A stretch of 64,000 nt of DNA. Origin: Linnemannia schmuckeri. Taxonomy: Eukaryota > Mortierellomycota > Mortierellomycetes > Mortierellales > Mortierellaceae. This document shows positions 35,052 to 46,941 of this stretch, one piece after another. Numbering within the stretch: position 1 is the first letter of the stretch; each line of letters begins with the position of its first letter. The notes below the pieces were generated by a model. The model was given only the letters and a program-made list of their open reading frames with translations, had not been told where the DNA came from and did no database searches. The stretch is taken from NCBI GenBank assembly GCA_029449235.1, contig JANATG010000009.1, forward strand, positions 1,426,001 to 1,490,000, given 5' to 3'. The position numbers and the translations under genes were made by a program.

Positions 35052-37648
35052 ATGAAGTCCAATGTTACGAAGGAACCAACTCCCCAGGACATCTCTACCC
35101 TTGCCCACACCTTAGCCCATGACAACCACACTCTCCGCACCCGCATACAATTCTTCGCAGCCTCCGACCCAATCTTCATCCCGCGCTACGACCTCCCGCT
35201 CTCCCTTACACGGGAATTAGCCCACCAACGTCTCGCTCGTCTCGCCTCTCAAACTTCTTATCCGTATTCGATTTCGAAGCAGATCCACTCAAGATCTTTG
35301 CGGCGCACGAGATGGCAGGGATCATGGACCAGTCGATGGCGACAGAGATGACTGTCCAGTGGAACTTGTTTGGAAGGACGGTGATCAAGTTGGGGACAGA
35401 AAGGCATAGGGATTTGTTGAAGGGTGTGGATTCGTTAAGCGATATTGGGTGTTTTGCGTTGACAGAGTTGGGGTTTGGGAACAATGCTGTTGAAATGGAA
35501 ACCACCGCCCATTATGTAAGAGGATACAAGTCCTTTGGCGTTGTGGTCTTTGTTAGTCGGTATACCAAACGAACGAAGTTGCTAATTTCGTTCTCTTTGC
35601 CTATATACGTCCCCGGGAGGGTAGATCCATGTGATCCATGAGTGGGATATCCACACTCCAACGATCAGAGGCCAAAAGTACTGGATCTCCAACGTAAATA
35701 CAAACACGAGAGACTCGCTGTCCTTCTCAAAAAAAAAAAAAAAAAATGTATCGCCACTCGTTCATTTTCATGGTCATGGACACTGCGGTGCCTTCTAACC
35801 TCCTTCCCTCCCCAATTCTTCAACATAGGCGGCGGTGGATGCGACGTGGGCGGTAGTTTTCGCACAAACGTTCATCAACAACAAAAACGAAGGTCTCCAT
35901 GCCATCCTCGTCTGAATCCGTAAGGACGACCCGCAAAGAACCGTCTCCAAGGGCGTCACCATCCAGGACATGGGCGTCAAGATGGATTGTAACGGGGTCG
36001 ATAATGGGAACCTATTCTTTGACCATGTCCGTGTCCCCGCCGAGAATCTTTTGAACCGATATTCGGATGTCGACCGCCACACGGGACAGTTCTCATCCTC
36101 CATTTCTAGCCAACGCGGGTAAAATAAGGATGCAATGGATATATTTTTCTATGTATCTATGGATACAAGAACAAGCAACATTTCCGGGGTGCTTACGAAA
36201 AAAAAAGCTATCTCTCCTTTTTTTTTCCATTGTATATTTATTTTAGCCGGTTCCTGAAAGTGGCAGACCAGTTATTATCAGGACCCCTCGCAATCTCGTC
36301 GCTTTGTCTGGGCGGGACAAAAGTCTTTATGAGCATCGCCTTTAGATACGCACACAGTCAACTCTGTGTAGGTCCTGAGGGGAAATCCGATACGCCGATT
36401 ATGGCCTACCAACTCCATCAACGCGCCCTCTTGCCGCTTTTCGCCCAGACGATCTGTCTCAACTTTGGACTCAATTACTGCAAACGGCGGTGGTCTGCGC
36501 TGTCGCTTCGAGCACACCAACAACACCAACAAGAGCAATAGTCGGAAAATAAGGCGAACAAGGACGACCATGGCAAGGAGGCGGAGGAGGTGGTCCGACT
36601 ATGCTGCGTGATCAAGCCACTGATCACCTGGAACGCCGAACGGATCGCAACTACCTGTCGGGAACGCTGTGGCGGGCAGGGGTACCTGTCTGTGAATCGG
36701 TTCGGCGACATGATTGGGTATGCCCATGCTGGGATGACGGCCGAAGGCGACAACAGCGTGCTGATGCAAAAGGTCGCCAAAGAACAGTAGGCGCTATTAC
36801 AGAGACAACACAGGTCAAAGGGAGAGACTTTGGAGAAGTGGTTTTTGCAACTCAGGAGAAATCCTATTGATAATGAGTCGTTGGAAGGGTTGCTCGCTCT
36901 TCTTCGTCTACGCGAAGCTGGGATGTTTTATGAGGTAAACGTCGATATTTTCATCATGGCGTTATGCATTTTTCTTGCGACGTTGTTGCGTCAAGTGCAT
37001 ACCTTAAACACGTTTCCTAATAACAAAAATGTTTGGTCGATATCTTTTTAGCTTGGTTCGACACTAGAGTCCAAGCTAACAAATGGCAAGCCGCTGTTCC
37101 AAATCTGGATGGGCGAGGAATTCAACACGATCCAATCGGCGGCCAAGGCTTTTGGTGAACGCATGTGCTTTGAGCAAACCCTCGATATCATCACCCTCGA
37201 TCTCGGTCCAAGGTAACATCAGAGAGAAGGGAAATGATGCCTATGTATACTCCATTACACAGACTGTTACCCTACTGACCACCATTGCTTACTTTCATTG
37301 CAACCTTCTGACATTAGAACGATCTTGGAGACGTTGCTCCGACTTTGGGGATTGACATTAGTAGAGACATACTTGTCATGGTACCTCACCCGCCAACTGA
37401 TGACCCCTCAAACAGGACTTCTCGTCCCCAAGCGAGTTCGGGAGGTAGTGGCATCAGTTGGAGAGTACAGTCTTGCACTGTGCGGAATGGGAGTCGACGA
37501 GCGTCTGTTATTCGCGCCGATTGCTGGTGATCTGGGAGGCTGGGAGGAGTACAACCGCTCCAACAACCATGGCGAGTTGCTAGAGAAGAGTCAGCTCGAC
37601 ACCGTCGGATTCAATCCACATAACGCCTTTGGGCGCTCAAAGTTGTGA
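35052..37648 (+). pseudogene. Peroxisomal acyl-CoA oxidase pseudogene
   Basis: Inferred exons: 35052-35514, 35625-35693, 35829-36118, 36247-36934, 37052-37212, 37318-37648. The conceptual product follows acyl-CoA oxidases throughout: DFEADPLKIFAAHEMAG, GCFALTELGFGNNAVEMETT, HTPTIRGQKYWISN, MGVKMDCNGVDNGNLFFDHV, RFLKVADQLLSGPLAISSLC, CGGQGYLSVNRFGD. It ends in GRSKL, a type-1 peroxisomal signal. The family oxidises acyl-CoA to enoyl-CoA in peroxisomal beta-oxidation. Four lesions are visible: a frameshift near 35240-35265 (frame of QRLARLAS against frame of NFLSVFDFEADP), TGA at 35913-35915 where an Arg codon is expected, TAG at 36539-36541 and TAG at 36788-36790, both next to Gln codons. All splice signals remain good and phases agree after exon 1, so decay looks recent. 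A sequencing artefact could explain one lesion, not four. Confidence 0.85.
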
Positions 37649-37810
37649 AGTATGCGAGGAGGGTATATAAAGTGTTATATTATGTGAAATATAATGGTGA
37701 TGATAAGATTTTCTACAAGCAAATACAAGTACAACGGCTAAGGTTTACCGTGGAAAAAGAAAAGAAAAGAAAAAAAGAAAGCAAAAAGTCGATATACGTC
37801 GCTCCCAAAC

Positions 37811-40264
37811 TTAGTAGTGGTAAGCAGACATGTCGATGATGGCAGAGTCGCGTTTGTTATTCCTGGAGGGCACTCGATCATGAGGGTCAAGAACAGACAT
37901 GGGAACGCTCTCTTCAATAATATCGAAGTCCTCATCCCGACGGTTGTCGCTGTGATCGCTCACAACAAACCGATGCTGTCTGAGCAAACTGTGAGTCGAC
38001 TCATCGCCATTACTCTCGCCCATTTCCTCCTCCTCCTCGCTAGATCGGCTCTTAGCTCCTCCTTGCTCCTTCTCCATCTGTTGCTTCTTGGAGCGCTTGC
38101 TCAACCAGACTGCCGCCGCAGAGAGCACTAAGACCATGACAATTTGGAACAAAATCCAGGGCTGTTGATAAATGTCGCGCAACTCGTGGATCTCACCCAA
38201 AATAGCTCCTGCCTGTGCACAGATGTAGTTGTAAGGCATGCATCCGAGGAACATGGACGTCATGAAGGGAATCACTGGGACACCGACCAAAGGACTGGCC
38301 AGGTTAATGAACCAGTAGGGCGTCAGAGGGAAAAGACGAATCAACAAGAGCTGCATAAACAGACTAGTGCCATTCTCATCATCCTGATCATCATCACTGC
38401 TGTCAAGCTCTTTGGAGCCGCCGTCGATATCCAAAAGTCGGTCGTTGTTGTTGTTGGACAAAGACACCTTCTCGATGTTGTCCTCCTCGCTCAACAAACC
38501 CTCGCTCTCGTGGATCTCAATGTCGTCGCGATGGCTGGGCGTTACTGCATTCGAGGACAGCACGTTGGCCGCGGCAAGTTGGTGAGGATAAGAATAGATT
38601 GACGACGACGACATGTCCTGATCTGTACCGTCGGTCTTGCGGACCGTGAATGACGACGAACGCGTGCGGAGAGTGCCCCTACTTGAGATAGTCGGGTCAG
38701 CCGAGACAGTTGAGGTAGAGTTCGAGAGAGAGGAAGAAGTTGAAGTCGCAGTTGAATTGGTCGAAGTGGACTTTGACGACTTTCCAGATGAACGAGAAGT
38801 CTTTTTCTGGATCTGCGTACGCATCTGGTCGAGACGAGTGGAGGCGTATCGGTTCATGATGGGTTCCATCAGGAAGAACGACATAAAGTAGGCCAGAACA
38901 GACCCAAGAGTCGTCAAAAGCGAAGTCAAGACGGTTCCGAACCAGGGTCCATACAACGCACCAGCCAGAATGTTCTACAAAAGTTATAGTTGTCCATGGT
39001 GTGATATGTTAGGAACACAAGTTTACCTGTTGTCGTCATCGATTATGGCGTCTTTTGTCTTCATGAACATAATCAGCAATTGGCGGTGTTGCGCAGAATG
39101 GTAAAAAAATAACGAAAAATGGCTTACCAAGAAAGCACTGCCAGGAATACCAAAGCACTGTTTCCACATATAAACGACGCTGAAGACCCAGAACGTCCTA
39201 ATCCATCCCTCATAGGTGGCCGTTGCAAACTCTTGCAGGATCTCTGCATCGACCTTGACATCATCAATCGACTTTGGCAGTGACAGGGGAGGGAGGACCT
39301 GAGCGAGAAGGTAGAGGCCACCCAGAGACATGCCAAAGAGGCCAATCAAGATCAAGATACGGGGAAGAAAGCCAAGTTGATAGCTGGCCCATGGAGCAGT
39401 AGAGGTCCCCTTTGCAGTGTCGAGGTGTTCGCTGTCGGTGGTAGAGACATCGTGGTATTGGGGCAAGACAGAGGTGGGTGGATAGAGGTGTCGATTCGGG
39501 GCTGCTGCGCTGACGGTATTGTTCATGTTGTTGACGTTGTTGATGTCTTGCTGAGTAAAAGAGGGAGAAACGTGGCTAATAGATCCTGAAGGGCGATTGA
39601 CAAGAGAGGGACGACGAGGCCTCATAATATGGTCGAATTGGGTGTTAATGGCGGCAGCGGCTACCTCGGCAGGAGCGGTCCCCGTGTTGGTGAGAGTGTT
39701 GCTCCTGCTACGGCCGGTGCAGATCATGGGTTCATTCGTTTGTGCCTGGTCTCCTTGAGAGTCGCTGTTGATGTCTGTAGGCGAAGGGAGGTTCAGCCAG
39801 GACTGACCAGTCATGCTATTATTAATATTGTTGTTGTTGTTGGTAAAGGAAGCCTGGGCAAAGTTATTCCGGTCAAGATTGTCGCCCGCAAATTGAGACT
39901 GAGCCTTGCTTGAAGACGAGGGCGAGGAGGACGGAGAGAAGCTCTCGGTGATTGATTGACTAAGAGGAGCAGACAGGGGTGCTGACAGATCGCGGTGAGA
40001 GCTAGGCTCCCTGTTGAGCGAGTCGGCTGTGGCTAAGGAAGACTTTCTGATCCCTGCTCCTGCCTCTGTTCCTGCTGCTGGCTGAAGATATGGTGAAGGC
40101 TTGTTGAAGGAGGATGACCGTTGCCGTCCAAAAGAGTCACCCTTGGTGGTTGTGTGGAAGCGTCCGAGAGCAGCGGCCGTGGCTGTGGTTGAGACGGCAG
40201 AGTGGGTCAGGATCGACATTCTGCGAGTGTGATTGCGGGATGAAGTGAGAGGAGACTTGTGCAA
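37811..40264 (-). CDS. VTT-domain (TVP38/TMEM41/TMEM64) membrane protein
   Basis: Two exons on the minus strand, 39128-40264 and 37811-38974; 766 aa from the first ATG (40264) or 751 aa from the second in-frame ATG (40219, MSILTHSAVS). The N-terminal 265 residues are Ser/Asn/Gln-rich and disordered. A transmembrane helix (FLPRILILIGLFGMSLGGLY) leads to the VTT core: YMWKQCFGIPGSAFL, NILAGALYGPWFGTVLTSLL, and after a long insert LFMQLLLIRLFPLTPYWFIN, LASPLVGVPVIPFMTSMFLG. A last helix (FQIVMVLVLSAAAVWL) precedes an acidic cytosolic tail. VTT proteins (TMEM41B, VMP1, DedA) are lipid scramblases or regulators at the ER and Golgi; that activity is inferred here. Roughly 110 residues of Ser/Thr-rich then acidic sequence interrupt the core. 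Confidence 0.85.
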
Positions 40265-40284
40265 TTGAATGGAGCAAAGTCGTC

Positions 40285-40345
40285 AAGTCAAGTCAGGTTG
40301 GGTCAAGTCAGGTTGGGTTAAGTCAGGTTGGGCCAAGTCAAGGTG
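40285..40345. repeat. 15-bp tandem repeat just upstream of the VTT gene
   Basis: Three to four copies of AAGTCAGGTTGGGTC, slightly diverged, start about 20 nt upstream of the first ATG of the minus-strand VTT gene, that is, in its leader or core promoter. Confidence 0.8.
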
Positions 40346-42750
40346 AGAAGAGACGGGCTGTGTGGCTGTGAAGTAGGGAAGAGGAACACACAAGGTGGGA
40401 AAGTTCTGATGAGTAGTATGGTAGAACGTAGAGAGTGCGGAGAAGGTGGAGTATTAGAAATTATTAAGTGTAAGAAATTAGAGTGAAGGTAACGGTGGCA
40501 GTTGTAGTATGAGAAGTGAGAAGAAAAAAAGAGAAGAGAAGAGGAGAGGAGGAGAAGAAAAGAGAAGTAAGAGAAGGAGGAGGACCAAAAAGAGGAAAAG
40601 AAGAAAACAAGACGGGCGGGAGAGCTAGTGGTACCGACAAACAGCGTCAAAATAAAACGAATTTTTTTTTTATTGTGGACTGCAAAATGAAGATCCGACC
40701 GGGAAAGGGTACAAGCACACACATCAGAGAGCGCAACAACGGAGACATATGTGATGAGATCATAGGCGCGCGGCTCTGCTTATTGCCGTGCTCGCTTGCT
40801 TTGCTGCCTTCCCTCCCCCCCCCCCCCCCCCTTTTTTTTTGTCTTTTGGACGTTTTCTTTGTGTTGAATACTCTCTCGAGTTCACTCTCGCCATTTATTC
40901 GACTTCTATTCCTTTACTTTGCTGTTCCAACAAGAATAAAAAAAAGGAAGAAAGAAAGAAAGAAAAAAAGAAACTGCCGTTCCCAATTCACACGAAACTG
41001 GATCAAACAATGGCACCGAGATGACACCAATCTCGCTATTCTTTTTATTTTTTATTTTTTATTTTATTCACTTACCTCGACTCCACTCAAGTGAGTTCGT
41101 CGCCCTCTTTATCCTTGATCGCTTTAAATGCTCCTCTCGCTCTTTTTCTGCGCATACCGCACATGGCACTGCGCGTTCAGGCAAAAAGGAAATAGGGGAG
41201 AGTACATTGGAGGAGGAGGAGACGTAAACGTTGACGACTGCGTAAAAGGAACACCCAGAACCCGTTTGTAGTATGAGGTTTTCATCTCTTTGTTTACTAG
41301 CCTTGTCTTCCTTCAAGGTTTAGCATGCTTTTTTTTTCTCCCTTATGTTTTGGGTTCAACTTTCAGGCCCCTTTTGTCACGCCTCTATTCGATCGAGGTG
41401 TTCAATCACCGAACACGCACACATTTTTTTTTATCATATTTCCTGTTCTTCGTGCATCCATCCACCTTCTCTATTTATTTAACCGAGCAACACACGGCCG
41501 ACTTTTTCCTTTTTCTCTTCTTTTCTTTTTCTTTCTGTCCTTCTTCATCTCTATTTTATTCTCGACTATCTATCTATCTATCTGTCTGTCTGTCTATCCT
41601 GTCCGTGTGGACAAAATGCAGCAGCTCAGACTCTATCCAAGTCAAGCTTACCCGCGCCATGTCCTCTTCTTCTTTCTTATTCACCCACATCTACAAGCGA
41701 AAGGGATATATCTACTCGGTGTTGCTCTGATCTTTTCGTTCTTCAGCGAATATTCTTGTTCATGTCCCTGTTTCTTTGTATGTGTGTATCTATATGAGTA
41801 TGTGTATGTAAGTAAACAAACACACCCCCTGTCCACTTTCACACACATACCTTCACATTGGCCAGTGCACCCTGTCTTGTCTATATGTATTTTTCGGGTC
41901 CAAGGGGAGATCTTTTCTCCGATTAGAAAATTTTTGTTCAGGCCAGACTGGTCTATTAAAACCTTCAATCGGACAGGCCTCTTCACCAAGAAATTCACAA
42001 GGAGGGGAACGGAGGGGACTGCTCCAAGGGGATCTGGTATTTTCATTCCTCTTTTCGACGCATCGGGTGCGCCGGGACACCTATAACCCGGATCGGTACT
42101 TTAGCTCTTGCTCCCCTAATCATCATCATATGTGCTGCACTTTAATACACTCGCTCGCGTGGTCCCATTTCTTTTTTCCTTGGAGCTTAATGCGTCTCAG
42201 TATACAATGATGACCTTCGCCCTTTCTTTTCATTCATATCTCACTCGATCCAAGTATAAAGTAGTTCTTGACCTTCCGCTAGAGATAAAAGAAGATAGGC
42301 AAATTGGTGGCGAAACGATCAACATTCCAGTTCCTCAGTTCTTTTAATAGCTCAATCTCACAGGCCCAAGTCATCGCTACTGCCATCAAGAGTTTGGTCT
42401 AATTCTATTGTTGTTTTCCTTAGCCTTTTTTTTTTTTTTTTTTTTATTATTATTATTATTATTTTTGTATGGTAATGCGAATTCAAAAGCTTTTTTAGGT
42501 GCTTGTTCAAAAAAAAGTGGGAGTGAGATGAAAAAAAAAAAAAAAAAAAAAAACGATAAAAAAGAAACGATAAAAAAGAAACGATAAAAAAGAAACGATA
42601 AAAAAGAAAAGATAAAAAATGAACTAAAACTACATGCTATTGTACGAGAAATGGAAACAAAAGAAGAGGATTGTGGTGTGCACAGTAAAGAAAAAAAGAC
42701 CACAGGCATGCGACCCATTACTGTTGCTCATGTTGGTGGTGGAGGATGAC
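40346..42750. other. Intergenic region between VTT gene and Argonaute 3' end
   Basis: About 2.4 kb. The part near 40500-40650 is purine-rich on the + strand, that is, C/T-rich in the direction of the VTT gene, as expected for its promoter. Then come a C run (about 40817-40832), T/A-rich low-complexity sequence, a CTAT/CTGT microsatellite near 41563-41600 and several ORFs of 70-250 codons with no domain and no codon bias. I see no gene. Confidence 0.4.
42553..42622. repeat. 14-bp tandem repeat, about five copies
   Basis: Unit ACGATAAAAAAGAA repeated four times with a fifth diverged copy, directly after a 24-nt A run. It begins 130 nt downstream of the Argonaute stop. Confidence 0.85.
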
Positions 42751-45700
42751 TCAGACGAAGAACATCGTGTTCTTCAGGTCGCTCTATTATATCAACCATC
42801 CAAATAAACAATGAGACACGTTAGTCAAACATCACCTGGTGACACGACAAAAACTGCAACATTAGCAACTCGAATTGCCAGAAAACAAACTTACGGAGAT
42901 AGGCATGGCCTCGGGTCTATCGGTATTGACACCAACATCACGGTAGCATCGAGCACGGTAGGCGAGCAAATGCGCGTACTGAACGGCAGGGACAATGGAC
43001 GTTGCCTTGGAGCAGCGACTGTAGACATGACACAAGTTGAACGTCAGCTGCTGCAGTTCATCCGAAGAGAATCTGTTCTCATCGTATAGCACACAGTACT
43101 GCGCGCAACGGCTGGTGCCTTGCAGACCCGCATGACTTTGGAGGTCTATTATTAGATGTAATTGTCAAATAACAGAATAATAAGCAGGTTGTTCCTGATA
43201 GACATGATCCAGTAGTCATTGAAAAACCTGTCCTCGCAGGTGCAAAAAATGATGGCTTACAAAAGTCAAACTCGGTAGGGTGCGAGATCACGCTGTCGAC
43301 CACCGTTCCTGATTCGCAATTGCCTGATCTGTCGCTGTCTCGTTTATCCATAGGGAAGAACCGAGTGTTGTGGCGCTTCTTCACAACCACGAACGTGACT
43401 GCAGGCTTGTACTTGGCTATTAACATGCAATCATAAAAAATACGATGGTGAATGTTAGACTATAAACAAAGATCGCAATATTTTGGCATTGCCTCTCTTC
43501 CATTCGTACTCAAGAAAACATGAGCGTACGATCAATCTGGTGACAGGCAATCTTGATGGCTTTGACCTCCGTCCTGAGAATCTCTGGGAACTGAGATTCC
43601 GACACCCCGTCACGGTAAAAGAGGATACGCTGAGGGTGGTGCTTCATGATCTGCTTGTAGCTGGCGATCAAATCCATCATCAGCGCAGGAAGACCCTCAA
43701 TCACCTCCACAGCTCCCACTCCTTGCGAGGGTTGCCTCTGAATCCGTCCAATGTGCCTGAATCCGCAGTCGTCAACGAGCGCAACCACAGACGCAATCGA
43801 CGGCCGGTCGACCTCTCCTGGAGCCGCATGAGTGACATCTGCGCCCACAACCAACGTTCGACCGCGCTCGATAAAGCCCAACGAATTTTCTTCCAAGCGG
43901 TTAACTGTTCCTCCGAGTTTTGCCAAGATCTTCATTCCCAGCAGCCGGCAGTACGCATCGTTGGCTTTTTCGATCTTGGTGGCAAGCGCGCATTGGGTCA
44001 TGATGCCTAACTCTGTGGTCTCACAAAAGGCCTTGATGTCGGGGTACATTAGTCCCTTTCCTGGAAGCACCGCGACCAGCAGCTGGATGGGTCCTTGGCA
44101 AACATTCTCGATCCTCCTACGGGCCACGCCAATCTCCCTGTCAATCGAGCCTTGTGGTTGAGTGTATCCGATTGGAGGCTCCATCGTCACAACATTCATA
44201 CCGGCGGTGCTCAGAACTTGTACTAAACGACGGACAAAGTTCTCGACCTTGCCTCGCTGAAGCCGGCCTTCGTTCTCAAACACGAGGATTCCCCATGAAC
44301 GCAAGCTCGCCCCTCCTAGATACTGCTGCGAAGCGTTGAGCTCCCATGATCCTTGCCTGGGCACGGCCTTGACGCCTCTCGCAAACTCAATCCTGGGCGC
44401 CTGCAAAACGCGAGCCGGAACGTCCGCCATCCTATCCGAGACGCTCATTCCAAAGGCAGCCAGGAACGGGTTGTTCCTGAAGTCCAACGTCTGGATAGAC
44501 TGCTTGATTTTCTGAATGCGTGGTTCAGGCTTCATGGACGCAGCGCGGAGCATTGCTGCTACTTGTTCGTCGTTGAGCTATTAGAGGTATCCGTGAATAA
44601 CAACGGTGATACATAAGCAATCAGAATCATATAACTCGAATGATATAGAAATTACGATGACTGTATGACTACATGAACGCATGCACTAAAATGAAGCGCT
44701 ATACCTTCTTTTTGTAGGGTTGACCGCTTTCAAAGTAACACAGCTCGGCAGGGAAGTAGGCGATGGTGTTGTTGCGACCGGGGACACCGAAGCATGGGGC
44801 GCGTGGATAGTGCAGTCTGGCATTGTAAGCGTGGTTGTAGTACTGCTCCACACTCACTTTGCGGGTTCCTCCATCGTTCGTAGTGTGATCGAACCAAGTA
44901 TCATCGGCACCGGCGCGACTAAGCTGGGTCATCTTGTACCTAGGCGAGAGGAATTACAAAGAGAGGTCCACGGCCGATTAATTAACAGTGAAAAGCAGAT
45001 GCATCAGGGCATTCAGAAAATAAAGTTCACACGATCCCACTTTGTCTATCGCGTAATAGATTTACTTGCGCTTAAACTGCTTTCCACGGTGAGTGACCCT
45101 GAAGAAGCATCCCTTGAGAACTGTCTCGATGGCGTCCTTGTCCCTGCGGTCCAAAGGATGACTCGGGTTCCAGCGAGGAGCGATTGACTTTATCAACTCG
45201 ATCGCGCTTCCTCCCTTCACAAAAGCTCCAGCTGACTTGTCAACGTTCACGAACAGTTGCTGTTGCCCGAGACGCACAGTGTGAAAGATACCGTGCCACA
45301 TCTCTACGCCCCCACGCAAGTCCTGGGCCCCATCCGGTGTGAATACAGAGCGGCCGACTAGGGAGGTTGTAAAACGAGAGGGTATATAAAAAAATTATAA
45401 ATTTCATCATTTAACGCAGAAAGAGAGTGTATCAATAGAAACTTGACATATACAAAATTATAGAAACACTTGTGCAAGGGCCACCTGCCGTACCTGTCAC
45501 CATGTTCGAGTAGGGTTTGTGGGTAAGTGCCACGTTCAAAGCCTGAATGGCTTCCGTGCAGTCCTGAGTGTACTGGCCTGTCTTCAAAAAGCTTGCCAGA
45601 GTCTCCATGTCGATTTCATTCACGTGCATAATCTTGAAGACAATCTCTTGCTTCTGGCCAGCAAGCTCGATCTTTTGACATCCACATGGGAACGTTGAAA

Positions 45701-46676
45701 GGAAAATCTTGTTAGATCATTTTTGGGCAAGGAGGCGTAATATGACAAGCGGGCAACGACCACCACCCAAAAATGGAGTCAAATGGCACAAAAACCAGGG
45801 TCCGAGTCTTTTCTCCAGCACTCACCTTGATGGTAACGGCGCCGTTGTTGTCGTGGACTGCGGGCAGCTGCTTAGGCGAAAAGACGCTGTGGCGTCCATC
45901 GTAGGCAACCAGAGTACCGGCCTCCATCATGACGGGGTGCCTCTGGAGCTCCTGCCACAGCTATTTGGCAGCGTCATCATTATCCCATATGAACGACGAT
46001 CAGTCAGACAATCAGTTCATATGCGCCGTATTTTCTATCAGCCCTTCTAGAAATATCGCACAAGAAAGTCTTTTGAGTTTGTTCTTTCTCCTGGCGTAAA
46101 TGGCGATCATGGGCTGTCTACTTACCTCTCTATTCCTCTTAGGCGAAACCTCTGGAGAGATATCGATATGGTAGTGGTGGATGGTCTTGTACGCTGGGCG
46201 CTATCAGTCCAGAAGAGAATATGGAGCAGGCATTATCCATATATATTAGTGTGATATAACCTCTTCAGAACTGATGTGAATTTTTTTTTATTTCTTTCCT
46301 GAGGTTGTGTAAAGGCGTAGGAGAGAGAGAAAGAGACAGGTATCATATTTATTACCAGTGACATAGGGAAAAAGTTTGTGTTGATAGTGATTTGTCGTCC
46401 CGCACGACCACCCTGGTCGGGTCTCTTTGTGCATCCTGTCTGAGGCTCTTTTGTAGGGGTAGGGGTGGGAGGAGGAGGAGGCGCTGTTCCAGGCTCGACT
46501 TTCACACGAGCAGCAAGGGCCGAGGGAGCAGAGAGGTTTCTGCTCATCTCAGAGTGAGGCGGGCGAGGTTGGCTATTATTGTAGGCGATGTTACGAGAGC
46601 GCTTTGAAGAGTGTGAGTCTGCGTCGAGCATCTCCTCGTCGTCCTGGGGGGACCGCATACGTCGGTCGTTAGACAT
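42751..46676 (-). CDS. AGO: Argonaute (AGO subfamily), full length with intact slicer residues
   Basis: Small-RNA-guided effector of RNA silencing. Ten exons on the minus strand: 46356-46676, 46126-46200, 45826-45960, 45494-45671, 45066-45357, 44705-44939, 43530-44577, 43261-43416, 42895-43145, 42751-42783; 907 aa. After a disordered N-terminus come the N domain (TIHHYHIDISPE, AGTLVAYDGRHSVFS), DUF1785/L1 (GVEMWHGIFHTVRLGQQQLF), PAZ (SVEQYYNHAYNARLHYPRAP) and a Mid-PIWI lobe. The slicer tetrad DEDH appears complete: Asp in VVGADVTHAAPGE (about 659), Glu in VEVIEGL (about 703), Asp in FYRDGVSE (about 735) and His in LQSHAGLQGTSR (about 818). The last exon gives a short C-terminal NTMFFV, as in other AGO proteins that end at the PIWI core. 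No Dicer or RdRP lies nearby. The gene is likely active. Confidence 0.93.
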
Positions 46677-46941
46677 AGCTAATGGGCAACCGCAAAGTGT
46701 GAATGAGGAGTAGTAGGAGAAGCGGTGAATGGGCGGGAAAGGAGGGAGTAAGAGAGGGTGGAGGAAAGTTGGCGGAAAAAAAGAGCTAGATGCAAATTCA
46801 ACTGAAAGATTGTTCTTTCTTAAGGGTCTTTATTCTGAGAGAACTATGAACAAGGCGCGAAGTGGATTAGAAAGGGATCAACAAGCATAGACACTTCACT
46901 CTAGTGTATTAGGAAATGGGGCGTCAGTAGCAGTCGTTCCT

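Noticed and set aside
41325..42086. 253-codon + strand ORF between the VTT and Argonaute genes.
   Set aside because: Mostly Phe/Ser/Leu from T/C-rich simple sequence and a CTAT microsatellite; no domain, no codon bias, no conserved motif.
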